NCBI GenBank assembly: GCA_946481585.1
Contig: CAMLOF010000012.1
Span: 1-23,346, forward strand
DNA: 23,346 bases
Origin: an uncultured Macromonas sp.
Lineage (GTDB): Bacteria > Pseudomonadota > Gammaproteobacteria > Burkholderiales > Burkholderiaceae
Direction: 5' to 3'
A model generated the notes under the pieces. That model did no database searches. It worked only from the letters and a program-made list of their open reading frames with translations, and was not told the origin of the DNA. Below are positions 15,835 to 23,346 of this stretch, one piece after another; the stretch's first letter is position 1; each line of letters opens with the position of its first letter. The translations under genes and the position numbers were made by a program.

Positions 15835-16584
15835 TCAATGAATGGACGACAGAAACTGCCTGAGTTCCGCCGTCTGCGGGTTGGCAAACAGTTCGTCTGG
15901 CGCGCCCGCCTCATGCACCCGGCCCTGATGCATGAAGATGACGCGGTCGCTCACCTTGCGCGCGAAGTTCATTTCGTGGGTCACCATCAGCAGCGTCATG
16001 CCCTCCTGTGCCAGGCTTTCCACCACCGCCAGCACCTCACCCACCAGCTCCGGGTCCAGCGCCGAGGTGATTTCGTCGCACAGCAGAATGCCCGGCTCCA
16101 TGGCCAGTGCCCGCGCAATGGCCACGCGCTGCTGCTGCCCACCCGAAAGCTGGTCGGGGAAGGCGTCGAACTTGTCGCCCAGCCCCACGCGTTGCAGCAA
16201 CTGGCGCGCGCGTGCTTCCAGCGTCTTGGCGTCGGTTTTCTTCACCAAACCCGGCGCCAACATGACGTTGCGCCCAACGCTCAGGTGCGGGAACAGGTTG
16301 AACTGCTGGAAGATCATGCCCACCTGCTGGCGCAGAGCGCGCATGGCGGCGGCATCGTTGTAGACCAGCGGCTGGCCTTGCACGCGCAGTTCACCGTGCT
16401 GGAAGGTTTCCAGCCCGTTCACGCAGCGCAGCAACGTGCTCTTGCCCGAGCCGCTCTTGCCGATGATGGCAATGACCTCGCCGGGGCGAACGTCCAGATC
16501 GATGCCCTTGAGCACCTCGTTGCTGCCGTAGGACTTGCGCAGGCCGCGGATGCTGACCGCTGCGGGGGATTCAGTGTTTGGCAT
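15835..16584 (-). CDS. Amino-acid-type ABC transporter, ATP-binding subunit
   Basis: This is a 249-residue ATPase of the polar amino acid (GlnQ/HisP) class. Walker A is GKSGSGKST, the Q-loop is in IFQQFNLFPHLSV, the signature is LSGGQQQRV, Walker B leads into DEITSALDPE, and the switch histidine is in VTHEM. The D-E-I-T after Walker B replaces the usual D-E-P-T; the catalytic Glu is kept. GGAGG lies 9 nt before the ATG. The gene overlaps the upstream permease by 14 bp and is the last gene of a five-gene operon: regulator, binding protein, two permeases, ATPase. The transported substrate cannot be told from this subunit. Confidence 0.94.
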   Translation of the reverse strand: MPNTESPAAVSIRGLRKSYGSNEVLKGIDLDVRPGEVIAIIGKSGSGKSTLLRCVNGLETFQHGELRVQGQPLVYNDAAAMRALRQQVGMIFQQFNLFPHLSVGRNVMLAPGLVKKTDAKTLEARARQLLQRVGLGDKFDAFPDQLSGGQQQRVAIARALAMEPGILLCDEITSALDPELVGEVLAVVESLAQEGMTLLMVTHEMNFARKVSDRVIFMHQGRVHEAGAPDELFANPQTAELRQFLSSIH

Positions 16585-17221
16585 GGAGCTTGGCCTCCAG
16601 AACGCGGGAATAAAAGCTGATGGGGAAGCACAGGGCGAAGTAGAGCAACGCGACCAGGCTGTAGACGAGGAAGGGCTGGAAGGTGGCGTTGGTGATCATG
16701 GTGCCAGCCTTGGTGAGCTCCACAAAGCCGATGACAGAGGCCAGTGCCGTGCCCTTGATGACCTGCACCAGAAAGCCCACCGTGGGTGCCACGGCAATGC
16801 GACCGGCCTGCGGCAGGATGACGTGGCGCATCTGCTCCACGAAGTTCATCGCCAGACTTTGCGCCGCTTCCCATTGGCCCCGAGGAATGGCGCGCACGCA
16901 GCCGTGCCAGATTTCGGTGAGGAAGGCGCTGCTGTAGAGCGTGAGCGCCGCACTGGCGGCAAACCAGGCCGACGTTTCAAAGCCCAGCAGTGCCAGCCCG
17001 AAGTAGGCCAGGAACAGCTGCATCAGCAGCGGCGTGCCCTGGAACAGCTGCACGTAGCCCGCCACCAGCCGCTGCAGCATGGGCTTGCCGGAACTGCGCA
17101 GCACCAGCAGCAACAGCCCCACCAGGCCACCGCCCACAAAGGCGATCAGCGACAGCACAACGGTCCAGCGCATGGCCAGCAGCAGGTTGCGCAGGATGTC
17201 CCAGATGGTGAAGTCAACCAT
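16571..17221 (-). CDS. Amino-acid-type ABC transporter permease (second)
   Basis: This 216-residue inner-membrane permease belongs to the HisMQ class. It has about five hydrophobic segments and the cytoplasmic EAA-type loop (RGQWEAAQSLAMNFVEQMRHVILPQA) that docks on the ATPase. YVQLFQGTPLLMQLF is the usual family segment with the RGTP-like position. The ATG at 17221 is preceded by a G-rich ribosome site and overlaps the upstream permease by 8 bp. An in-frame start at 17281 would intrude further into that gene and is rejected. It should pair with the other permease as a heterodimer. Confidence 0.93.
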   Translation of the reverse strand: MVDFTIWDILRNLLLAMRWTVVLSLIAFVGGGLVGLLLLVLRSSGKPMLQRLVAGYVQLFQGTPLLMQLFLAYFGLALLGFETSAWFAASAALTLYSSAFLTEIWHGCVRAIPRGQWEAAQSLAMNFVEQMRHVILPQAGRIAVAPTVGFLVQVIKGTALASVIGFVELTKAGTMITNATFQPFLVYSLVALLYFALCFPISFYSRVLEAKLHAKH

Positions 17222-17888
17222 GGTTGCGCCCCCCGAAAAGCAGCCGGTTCCCCAGCCGGTTGAGCACGTGCCGCACGGCAATGGCCAGCAGCAGGTACAT
17301 GCCCGTGGCCACGATGAAAGCCTCGAACGCGCGGAAGTTGCGGCTCTGGATCAGGTTGGCGGTGTAGCTCAGTTCCTCGGTGGCAATCTGGCCGCACACG
17401 GCCGAGCCGAGCATGACGATGATGATCTGCGACACCAGCGCAGGCCACACACGCCGCAGCGCAGGCGGCAGCACCACGCGCGTGAATGTCTGCGCAGGCG
17501 TCAGCGCCAGGCTGATGGCCGCTTCGATCTGCCCGCGCGGTGTGGCCTGCACACCTGCCCGCACGATTTCCGCGGCGTAGGCACCCAGGTTCACCACCAT
17601 GGCGATCACGCTGGACCACTCCGGCGAAATGCGCAGGCCCAGCGCAGGCAGGCCGAAGAAGATGAAGAAGAGCTGGACGATGAAGGGCGTGTTGCGGATG
17701 AGCTCTACATAGGCGCCCACCGCCCAGCGCAGCGGCGCCGCACCGGCGGTGCGACCCCAGGCGCAGGCAATGCCCAGCAGCAGGCCCACCACGGCAGACA
17801 CCGCCGTGAGCCCCAGCGTCCAGGCCGCGCCCTTGAGCAGCATGGGCCACTCGATCAGCACGGCAGAAAAGTCAAGTTCGATGGCCAT
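17214..17888 (-). CDS. Amino-acid-type ABC transporter permease (first)
   Basis: This 224-residue permease of the HisMQ class has multiple membrane segments, the family segment YVELIRNTPFIVQLFFIFFGLP, and the EAA-type loop (RGQIEAAISLALTPAQTFTRVVLPPA). It starts 24 nt after the binding-protein stop and overlaps the next permease by 8 bp, so the subunits are likely made together. Length and topology are normal for the family. Substrate specificity is set mainly by the binding protein and is not resolved here. Confidence 0.93.
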   Translation of the reverse strand: MAIELDFSAVLIEWPMLLKGAAWTLGLTAVSAVVGLLLGIACAWGRTAGAAPLRWAVGAYVELIRNTPFIVQLFFIFFGLPALGLRISPEWSSVIAMVVNLGAYAAEIVRAGVQATPRGQIEAAISLALTPAQTFTRVVLPPALRRVWPALVSQIIIVMLGSAVCGQIATEELSYTANLIQSRNFRAFEAFIVATGMYLLLAIAVRHVLNRLGNRLLFGGRNHG

Positions 17889-17912
17889 GGCCTGCTTTCT
17901 GGGGTGCCAGGT

Positions 17913-18707
17913 TCACTCGGGCAGGTTGCCTGCCGGGCGCTTCAGCCACTTCTGGGCCAGTTTGTCCAGGTCGCCGCTGGTCTTGGCCTGGGCGATGATG
18001 GCGTTGACCTTCTGGCGCAGCGCGTCCTCGCCCTTGGCCACGCCGATGAAGTTGGGGCTGTCCTTCAGCAGCACCTTGTACTCGGTGCCCAGCTGCGGGT
18101 TGCGCTGCATCATGTTCTCTGCCACCGAAACGCCCGTGGCAATCAGCTGCGTCTGCCCGGAAACGAACGCCGACACGGTGGCGTTGTTGTCCTCGAAGCG
18201 CTTGATGTCGGTGCCAGCGGGTGCCAGCTTGGTCAGCTCCTGGTCTTCAATGGCGCCGCGCGTGACGGCCACGCTCTTGCCTGCCAGATCGCCCAGGCCC
18301 TTGATGGCCATGGACTTGGGCGCGAAGATGCCCTGGAAGAAGGGCGAGTAGGCAGCGGTGAAGTCGATCACCTTCTCACGCTCGGGGTTCTTGCCCAGGG
18401 TAGAGATGACGAGGTCGGCCTTCTTGCTCTGCAGGTAGGGAATGCGGTTGGCGCTGGTCACCGGCACCAGCTCGATCTTCACGCCCATCTTGGTGGCGAT
18501 GTACTTGGCCATGTCCACGTCCAGGCCCTGGGGTTGCAGGTCGATGCCCACGAAGCCGTAGGGCGGAAAGTCGGTGGGGATGGCGATCTTGATGAGCTTG
18601 GTCTTCTCGATGTCGGCCAGGGCATTCTGGGCGCTGGCCAGGCCAGTGGTGCCAAGCAGGGCCAGGCCGATGCTGGCGGCGAGCAGGTGACGTTTGGTGA
18701 CTTTCAT
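17913..18707 (-). CDS. Periplasmic substrate-binding protein of the ABC importer
   Basis: This 264-residue family 3 solute-binding protein captures the ligand in the periplasm and delivers it to the permeases. A Sec signal peptide is clear: KRH, then a hydrophobic core, then LASA before Q27. The mature protein begins with IKIAIPTDFPPYGFVG, the typical first strand and ligand loop of polar amino acid binders. GLDVDMAKYIA, ADLVISTLGKNPEREKVIDF and VAVTRGAIEDQEL are typical family segments. The start ATG overlaps the stop of the GntR gene (ATGA), with GGAG 7 nt upstream. A polar amino acid or related small organic acid is the probable ligand. Confidence 0.93.
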   Translation of the reverse strand: MKVTKRHLLAASIGLALLGTTGLASAQNALADIEKTKLIKIAIPTDFPPYGFVGIDLQPQGLDVDMAKYIATKMGVKIELVPVTSANRIPYLQSKKADLVISTLGKNPEREKVIDFTAAYSPFFQGIFAPKSMAIKGLGDLAGKSVAVTRGAIEDQELTKLAPAGTDIKRFEDNNATVSAFVSGQTQLIATGVSVAENMMQRNPQLGTEYKVLLKDSPNFIGVAKGEDALRQKVNAIIAQAKTSGDLDKLAQKWLKRPAGNLPE

Positions 18708-19468
18708 AGAACGGCTCCGAGGTAGGTTGAGGAGGGGAGGGGATCGGTGGTGTCGGTGCTGCCCGCCTTGCGCCGGGAGCGTTTTGCGGGAGTGGGTGCG
18801 CCGCCCACGGGCGAGAGTGCTTCGCGCAACTGGGCCAGCGGGTCGGCCACCACGGCGTCCAGCCGCAGCGCCTGCTGCACATGGCCAATGTGTGTGGCCA
18901 TCAGCGCTTCGGCGCGTGCCGTGTCGCCACGCTCCAGCGCCTGCACGATTTCCACATGCTCGTTGCAGGACTGCACCGCGTCGTGCGTGGACTGGTAGAG
19001 CATGGCGATGAGGGTGGTGCGCGCCGTGAAGTCGCGCAGCGTGTCAGCCAGCAGCTGGTTACCCAGGCATTCGGCCAGGCAGACATGGAAGTCGCCCAGC
19101 AGGTAGCTGCGGCGGCCCACGTCGTCACCCTGCAGGGCGGCCTTTTCTTCTTGTATGTGGCGCTTGAGCCGGGTGAGCTTGGTCTTGTCCATCGGGGCGG
19201 CGCTGCGGATCAGCCCGGTCTCGATGACGCGGCGGGCCTCGAAGGCCTCGCGGGCTTCCGCCTCCGACGGCTGCACCACGTACCAGCCGCGCCGCGCGCT
19301 CACTGTGACGATGCCGCGCGCGGTGAGCTGCATCATGGCCTCGCGCACCAGGGTGCGGCTGCAGTCGAACAGTATGGACAGCGCCTGCTCGCCCAGGCGG
19401 CTACCCGGCGCCAGTTTCTGGGCCAGTATGGCTTCGACGATGCGGTCTGCAATGACGCTGGAGTTCAT
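18704..19468 (-). CDS. GntR-family transcriptional regulator, FCD subfamily
   Basis: The 254-residue protein has an N-terminal winged helix-turn-helix (residues about 1-65: IADRIVEAILAQKLAPGSRL, SRTLVREAMMQLTARGIV, GWYVVQPS). A C-terminal all-helical FCD effector domain follows, with metal/ligand residues plausible in FHVCLAE and NEHVEIVQALERGD. A Ser/Arg/Lys-rich tail of about 25 residues closes the protein. I chose ATG 19468; a GTG at 19492 is possible but has AAGG only one base upstream. The stop overlaps the binding-protein start by 4 bp, so the regulator is the first gene of the ABC operon and likely senses its substrate. A palindromic operator candidate lies upstream. Confidence 0.9.
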   Translation of the reverse strand: MNSSVIADRIVEAILAQKLAPGSRLGEQALSILFDCSRTLVREAMMQLTARGIVTVSARRGWYVVQPSEAEAREAFEARRVIETGLIRSAAPMDKTKLTRLKRHIQEEKAALQGDDVGRRSYLLGDFHVCLAECLGNQLLADTLRDFTARTTLIAMLYQSTHDAVQSCNEHVEIVQALERGDTARAEALMATHIGHVQQALRLDAVVADPLAQLREALSPVGGAPTPAKRSRRKAGSTDTTDPLPSSTYLGAVL

Positions 19469-19524
19469 GGTGTGGGCTCGTAGTTGAGCCACACCTTGCT
19501 AGAACCGTGCCAGCTGTTATCAGC

Positions 19525-19536
19525 CTTGTATGCAAG
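19525..19536. promoter_or_regulatory. Candidate FCD-GntR operator upstream of the ABC operon
   Basis: CTTGTATGCAAG is a near-perfect palindrome, 57 bp upstream of the GntR start codon. It is close to the TTGTATACAA-type sites bound by many FCD-class GntR proteins. Negative autoregulation of the regulator-ABC operon is the simplest reading. The rest of the 165-bp gap (19469-19633) shows no clear terminator. Confidence 0.55.
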
Positions 19537-19633
19537 ATTTGCGCATCAAAGACGTGCGCAAACGGGGTGCTCTTGGTGATGTGTGCACCGAAATGGCGTG
19601 CCCATTGACTTCATGGCGCCGAGCACGCGCTGG

Positions 19634-20974
19634 TCAGCGGTCGCGCCGCTCCATGCGCCGGTTCAGGCTCAAGGCACCCAGCGTGCAGGCCACGCCCGAC
19701 AGCAGGTACACCGTTACGGCCAACAACCCAAACTGGGCAGACAGGTACAGGGCCACCAAAGGCGCAAAGGCCGCGCCAATGATCCACGCCAGATCAGCCG
19801 ACAGGGCAGCGCCGGTGTAGCGGTACCGGGGCGAAAAATTGGCCGTGACCGTGCCCGATGCCTGGCCGTAAGACAGGCCCAGCAGCACAAACCCCAGCAA
19901 CAAGAACATGGTGCTGCCGACTTCGCCGGTACTGAGCAGCACGGGCGCCATGAAGCTGAACACGCCGATCAGCACCGCCATGCCGCCCAGCAGTTTGCGG
20001 CGGCCGAGGTGGTCCGACAGCCAGCCCGACACCATGATGGCGCCCGCAGCCAGGAAAGCGCCCACGATCTGCACGCCCAGGATCTGGGTGACAGACTGGT
20101 CTGAGTACAGCGTGATCCACGACAGCGGGAACACCGTGACCAGATGGAACAGCGCGAAGCTGGCCAGCGCGGCAAAGGCACCCAGCAACACGTTGTTGCC
20201 CTCATCGCGCATCACGCGGCTAACGGGCACGGGTTGCAGTTCACGCTCCTTGAGCAGCTCCGTGTAGGACTGCCCCACCACCAGGCGCAACCGGGCAAAA
20301 AGGGCCACCACGTTCACGGCAAAGGCCACGAAGAACGGATAACGCCAGCCCCAGTCCAGGAACTCTTGCGCGCTCAGGCTGCTGTAGAGGTACGTGAACA
20401 GCCCTGCGGCCAGCACAAAGCCCAAGGGCGCGCCCAGCTGGCCGATCATGGCGTACCAGCCCCGGCGCTCCTTGGGGGCAGACATGGCCAGCAACGAGGG
20501 CAAGCCGTCCCAGGAGCCCCCCAGAGCCAGCCCTTGCCCCACACGCAGGATGAGCAGGGTCACGATGGCGGCGAGCCCCGCCTCTTTGTAGCTGGGCAGG
20601 AACGCCATGCCCACCGTGCACACCCCCAGCACAAACAGTGCAATGGTGAGTTTGGTGCCCCGCCCCCAGCGCCGTTGCACGGCCATGGAAATGGCCGTGC
20701 CCACCGGCCGGACCACAAAGGCCACAGCTAGGAGCGCGAACGCCATCAGGGTGCCGTCCAGGCGCGACAGGAAGGGAAACAGCAGCGACGGGAAGACTAG
20801 AACGCACGCGATCCCGAAAACGAAGAAATCGAAATATTCGGACGACCGTCCGATGATCACGCCCACGGCGATCTCGCTGGGGGTGACGTCCTCATGCGTA
20901 TCCGCCCGGGAGAGGGAGGCTGCACTTTCTTCAAAACCAGCAGCAGGGAAGGTGGCAGTGGCGGGGCTGCTCAT
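19634..20974 (-). CDS. MFS transporter, metabolite:H+ symporter (MHS) type
   Basis: This 446-residue, roughly twelve-helix major facilitator has a soluble N-terminal tail of about 35 residues. The first helix region GRSSEYFDFFVFGIA corresponds to the EWYDF motif of ProP/ShiA-like MHS symporters. The MFS loop motif appears as SDHLGRRKLLGG in the second half. RVGQGLALGGSWDGLPSLLA is the helix-5 family segment. ATG 20974 is fixed by TAGGAG (20983-20988) at 8-nt spacing; a TTG at 20980 is too close. It is a single gene, downstream and independent of the quinol oxidase operon, which starts divergently. An organic acid or osmolyte is a likely substrate; none can be assigned. Confidence 0.88.
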   Translation of the reverse strand: MSSPATATFPAAGFEESAASLSRADTHEDVTPSEIAVGVIIGRSSEYFDFFVFGIACVLVFPSLLFPFLSRLDGTLMAFALLAVAFVVRPVGTAISMAVQRRWGRGTKLTIALFVLGVCTVGMAFLPSYKEAGLAAIVTLLILRVGQGLALGGSWDGLPSLLAMSAPKERRGWYAMIGQLGAPLGFVLAAGLFTYLYSSLSAQEFLDWGWRYPFFVAFAVNVVALFARLRLVVGQSYTELLKERELQPVPVSRVMRDEGNNVLLGAFAALASFALFHLVTVFPLSWITLYSDQSVTQILGVQIVGAFLAAGAIMVSGWLSDHLGRRKLLGGMAVLIGVFSFMAPVLLSTGEVGSTMFLLLGFVLLGLSYGQASGTVTANFSPRYRYTGAALSADLAWIIGAAFAPLVALYLSAQFGLLAVTVYLLSGVACTLGALSLNRRMERRDR

Positions 20975-21119
20975 GAACAAAACTCCTAGACGTGAAAGTA
21001 ATCTGACAGTTCCGTTCTACACGCAACCGCCACCCGCCACAAGTGAGCTTTCACTAAACACGGCGCAAAAAGTGGCCAGAACCCCGATTTGCACCAATTT
21101 GGGGCGCAAAAGTTTGACC

Positions 21120-21136
21120 TTGGACAAAATGTCCAA
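21120..21136. promoter_or_regulatory. Perfect 17-bp inverted repeat upstream of cyoA
   Basis: TTGGACA and TGTCCAA flank an AAA centre, giving a perfect palindrome in the 248-bp gap between the MFS gene and cyoA. TCGACA (21137-21142) with TAAATT 16 nt further on is a possible cyoA promoter just downstream. TTGACC (21114-21119) abuts the palindrome on the other side. GGCGCAAAA occurs twice upstream, about 41 bp apart. It looks like a repressor or activator site; the regulator is unknown. Confidence 0.5.
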
Positions 21137-21222
21137 TCGACAAAACGGCTAGGAGCGGTAAATTCGCGGGCATTCCGTTATCCGTGTTTACCCTAATTCG
21201 GCACCCTGGCCGCGTTTTTCAC

Positions 21223-22242
21223 ATGCTCAAACTTCCCCCACTTCGCGGGCCCGCCTGGCTGGCCGCCTTGTTGGCCCTGGGCAGCCTTGCGGGCTGCAGC
21301 AAGGCTGTTGTGCTCAACCCCGCTGGTGATGTTGCTGCGCAGCAAGGGCAACTTGTCATCACCGCCACGTTGCTCATGCTGATCATCATCGTCCCGGTGA
21401 TCGCCCTGACCCTGCTGTTTGCCTGGAAATACCGCCAGGGCAACACCGAAGCCGAGTACGACCCCGAGTGGCACCACTCCACCAAGCTGGAACTGGTGAT
21501 CTGGACGGTCCCCCTGCTCATCGTCATCGCCCTGGGTGCCATCACCTGGATCGGCACCCACAAGCTCGACCCCTACCGGCCGCTGGACCGCATTGACGCG
21601 CAGCGCCCCGTGCCTGCCGACATGCAGCCGCTGGAGGTGCAGGTCGTCGCCATGGACTGGAAGTGGCTGTTCTTCTACCCGGAGCAGGGCATCGCCACTG
21701 TCAATGAACTGGCCGCACCGGTGGACCGCCCCATCCTGTTCAAGCTCACGGCGACTTCGACCATGAACGCCTTCTACGTGCCCGACCTGGCCGGCATGAT
21801 CTACGCCATGCCCGGCATGCAGACCGAGCTGAACGCCGTGATCAACAAGCCCGGTGTCTACAAGGGCATGTCGTCTCATTACAGCGGCGCGGGATTTTCG
21901 GGCATGACGTTCAAGTTCCACGGTCTGAGCGACAGCGACTTTGCCCAATGGGTGCAAAAAGCCAAGACCGAAGGCCGCCCCCTCGACAAGGGCACGTACC
22001 TGAACCTAGCCAAGCCGAGCGAGCGCGACCCCGTGCAACGCTTCGCCTCGGTGGAAGAAGGCCTGTACGACAAAGTGCTCAACCGCTGCGTGGAGGACGG
22101 AACGCTGTGCATGCACCACATGATGGCCATCGACGCCCGAGGCGGCGAAGCCTTTGTTCGCTCAGCAGGCCTCAACCTGCCCCAAGACGTGTGCACCCTG
22201 CAGGACGCTGACCAGGTGATGGCAGCACTTGAACTTCGATGA
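21223..22242 (+). CDS. cyoA: Cytochrome bo-type ubiquinol oxidase subunit II
   Basis: CyoA is the lipoprotein subunit of the proton-pumping quinol oxidase. The 339-residue product starts with a lipoprotein signal ending LGSLAGC, with lipidated Cys25. Two transmembrane helices follow ([17 protein letters not shown] and [17 protein letters not shown]), then a periplasmic cupredoxin domain. The segment where cytochrome c oxidases bind CuA reads [12 protein letters not shown] and lacks the two cysteines, which marks quinol rather than cytochrome c as donor. I preferred ATG 21223 over GTG 21184 because it places the signal peptide correctly; neither has a good ribosome site. The C-terminal extension is longer than in E. 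coli. cyoB overlaps its stop. Confidence 0.95.
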   Translation: MLKLPPLRGPAWLAALLALGSLAGCSKAVVLNPAGDVAAQQGQLVITATLLMLIIIVPVIALTLLFAWKYRQGNTEAEYDPEWHHSTKLELVIWTVPLLIVIALGAITWIGTHKLDPYRPLDRIDAQRPVPADMQPLEVQVVAMDWKWLFFYPEQGIATVNELAAPVDRPILFKLTATSTMNAFYVPDLAGMIYAMPGMQTELNAVINKPGVYKGMSSHYSGAGFSGMTFKFHGLSDSDFAQWVQKAKTEGRPLDKGTYLNLAKPSERDPVQRFASVEEGLYDKVLNRCVEDGTLCMHHMMAIDARGGEAFVRSAGLNLPQDVCTLQDADQVMAALELR

Positions 22243-23346
22243 GCCTCCCCATGACCTCTGAAAACCTAACTTCCGCCCACTGGGCGCTGGGCCGCCTGAG
22301 CTGGGACGCCGTACCCATGGCGCACGAGCCCATCGTGCTGTGGACCTTCATTGCCGTGCTGCTGGGCGGCGTCGCCGTGATGGCGATGATCACCCGGTTC
22401 CGCCTGTGGGGCACGCTCTGGCACGACTGGATTTGCAGCATCGACCACAAGCGCATCGGCATCATGTACATGATCCTGGGCCTGGTGATGCTGCTGCGCG
22501 GCTTTGCCGACGCGGTGATGATGCGCCTGCAGCAGGCCATGGCCTTTGGCGACAACATGGGCTACCTGCCGCCGCACCACTACGACCAGATCTTCACCGC
22601 TCACGGCGTGATCATGATCTTCTTCGTGGCCATGCCGCTGGTGACGGGCCTGATGAACTACCTCGTGCCGCTGCAGATCGGCGCGCGCGACGTGTCGTTC
22701 CCCTTCCTCAACAACTTCAGCTTCTGGATGACCACCGCCGGTGCCGTGCTGGTGATGGTGTCGCTGTTCCTGGGCGAGTTCTCCACCTCCGGCTGGCTGG
22801 CGCTGTCCAACCTGGGCGCGCAGAGCGCCAGCACCGGGCTGGACTACTACATCTGGGCGCTGCAGATCGCGGGGGTAGGCACCACGCTTTCAGGTATCAA
22901 CCTGATCGTCACCATCATCAAGATGCGCGCCCCTGGCATGAGCCTGATGAAGATGCCCGTCTTCACCTGGACGGCACTGTGCACCAACGCGCTGATCGTG
23001 GCGTCCTTCCCGGTGCTGACGGCTGCGCTGGTGCTGATGTCGCTGGACCGCTACGTGGGCACCAACTTCTTCACCAACGAGCTGGGTGGCAACCCCATGC
23101 TCTACGTGAACCTGATCTGGATCTGGGGCCACCCCGAGGTCTACATCCTGATCCTGCCGGTGTTCGGCGTCTTCTCCGAGGTGGTCGCCACCTTCAGCGG
23201 CAAGCGCCTGTTCGGCTACACGTCGATGGTCTACGCCACGGTCTGCATCACCATCCTGTCCTACCTGGTGTGGCTGCACCACTTCTTCACCATGGGCTCG
23301 GGCGCCAGCGTCAACTCGTTCTTCGGCATCACGACGATGATCATCT
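22239..23346 (+). CDS. cyoB: Cytochrome bo-type ubiquinol oxidase subunit I (3' end outside window)
   Basis: CyoB carries the low-spin heme, the heme-copper centre and the proton path. The frame stays open to the window edge, giving the first 369 residues or so of a protein usually about 660 long. Quinol-site residues match E. coli R71, D75, H98 and Q101: RGFADAVMM (R87, D91) and HHYDQ (H114, Q117). [11 protein letters not shown] holds a low-spin heme ligand, and [12 protein letters not shown] holds the copper-ligand His with the cross-linked Tyr. ATG 22239 overlaps the cyoA stop (ATGA); ATG 22251 in the same frame is equally possible. Translation beyond the edge would presumably continue to cyoC and cyoD. 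Confidence 0.95.
   Translation, partial: MSLPMTSENLTSAHWALGRLSWDAVPMAHEPIVLWTFIAVLLGGVAVMAMITRFRLWGTLWHDWICSIDHKRIGIMYMILGLVMLLRGFADAVMMRLQQAMAFGDNMGYLPPHHYDQIFTAHGVIMIFFVAMPLVTGLMNYLVPLQIGARDVSFPFLNNFSFWMTTAGAVLVMVSLFLGEFSTSGWLALSNLGAQSASTGLDYYIWALQIAGVGTTLSGINLIVTIIKMRAPGMSLMKMPVFTWTALCTNALIVASFPVLTAALVLMSLDRYVGTNFFTNELGGNPMLYVNLIWIWGHPEVYILILPVFGVFSEVVATFSGKRLFGYTSMVYATVCITILSYLVWLHHFFTMGSGASVNSFFGITTMII

Noticed and set aside
17079..18725. 548-residue plus-strand open frame across the ABC transporter genes
   Set aside because: It is antisense to a permease and the binding protein, is rich in His, Gln and Arg, and has no domain signature.
21223..22242. Cytochrome c oxidase subunit II (coxB)
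   Set aside because: The CuA cysteines are missing and the paired subunit I has the quinol-site residues of CyoB.

Overview
The window is high-GC, densely packed chromosomal DNA from a betaproteobacterium. It is most likely from the order Burkholderiales and close to Comamonadaceae, judging by protein style, codon use and the ftsH-folP-glmM order. I see no mobile elements, CRISPR arrays, tRNA or rRNA genes, and no intergenic gap above 300 bases.

Layout. (1) 1-3526 (+) is housekeeping: the 3' end of ftsH, a terminator, then folP, glmM and a GNAT acetyltransferase. (2) 3504-15309 is a lipid and phosphate block. It holds psd (-), a class III aminotransferase with an N-terminal extension (+), a small Mpo1/DUF962-like membrane protein (-), a GT4 glycosyltransferase (+), lplT and UDP-glucose dehydrogenase (both -, one operon), olsB and a PlcP-like metallophosphoesterase (both +, translationally coupled), then ppk and sixA (+). 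(3) 15337-15826 (-) encodes a small protein with a ribbon-helix-helix-like N-terminus and a histone H1-like Lys/Ala/Pro tail, behind a strong-looking promoter. (4) 15835-19468 (-) is an amino-acid-type ABC importer operon led by its FCD-type GntR regulator, with a palindromic operator candidate. (5) 19634-20974 (-) is an MHS-type MFS transporter. (6) 21223 to the end (+) is cyoA and the 5' part of cyoB, a cytochrome bo-type quinol oxidase.

The main result is that region 2 looks like a phosphate-starvation membrane-lipid remodelling island. Its genes could replace phospholipids with phosphorus-free lipids. A PlcP-like phospholipase C would release diacylglycerol, and a GT4 enzyme would glycosylate it. 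Ugd would supply UDP-glucuronate, OlsB would start ornithine lipids, LplT would move lipids, and Ppk would handle polyphosphate. The promoters in this block carry hexamers close to TGTCAC/TGTCAT, repeated in exact 11-bp register, as expected of PhoB-binding Pho boxes. Four-unit arrays lie back to back between ugd and olsB. A three-unit array lies inside the 3' end of the plcP-like gene ahead of ppk. Weaker arrays precede the glycosyltransferase, the Mpo1-like gene and the aminotransferase. In the olsB and ppk promoters the last hexamer is exactly 10 nt upstream of a -10-like hexamer. The repeats and spacing are read directly from the sequence; PhoB control and the lipid products are inferred.
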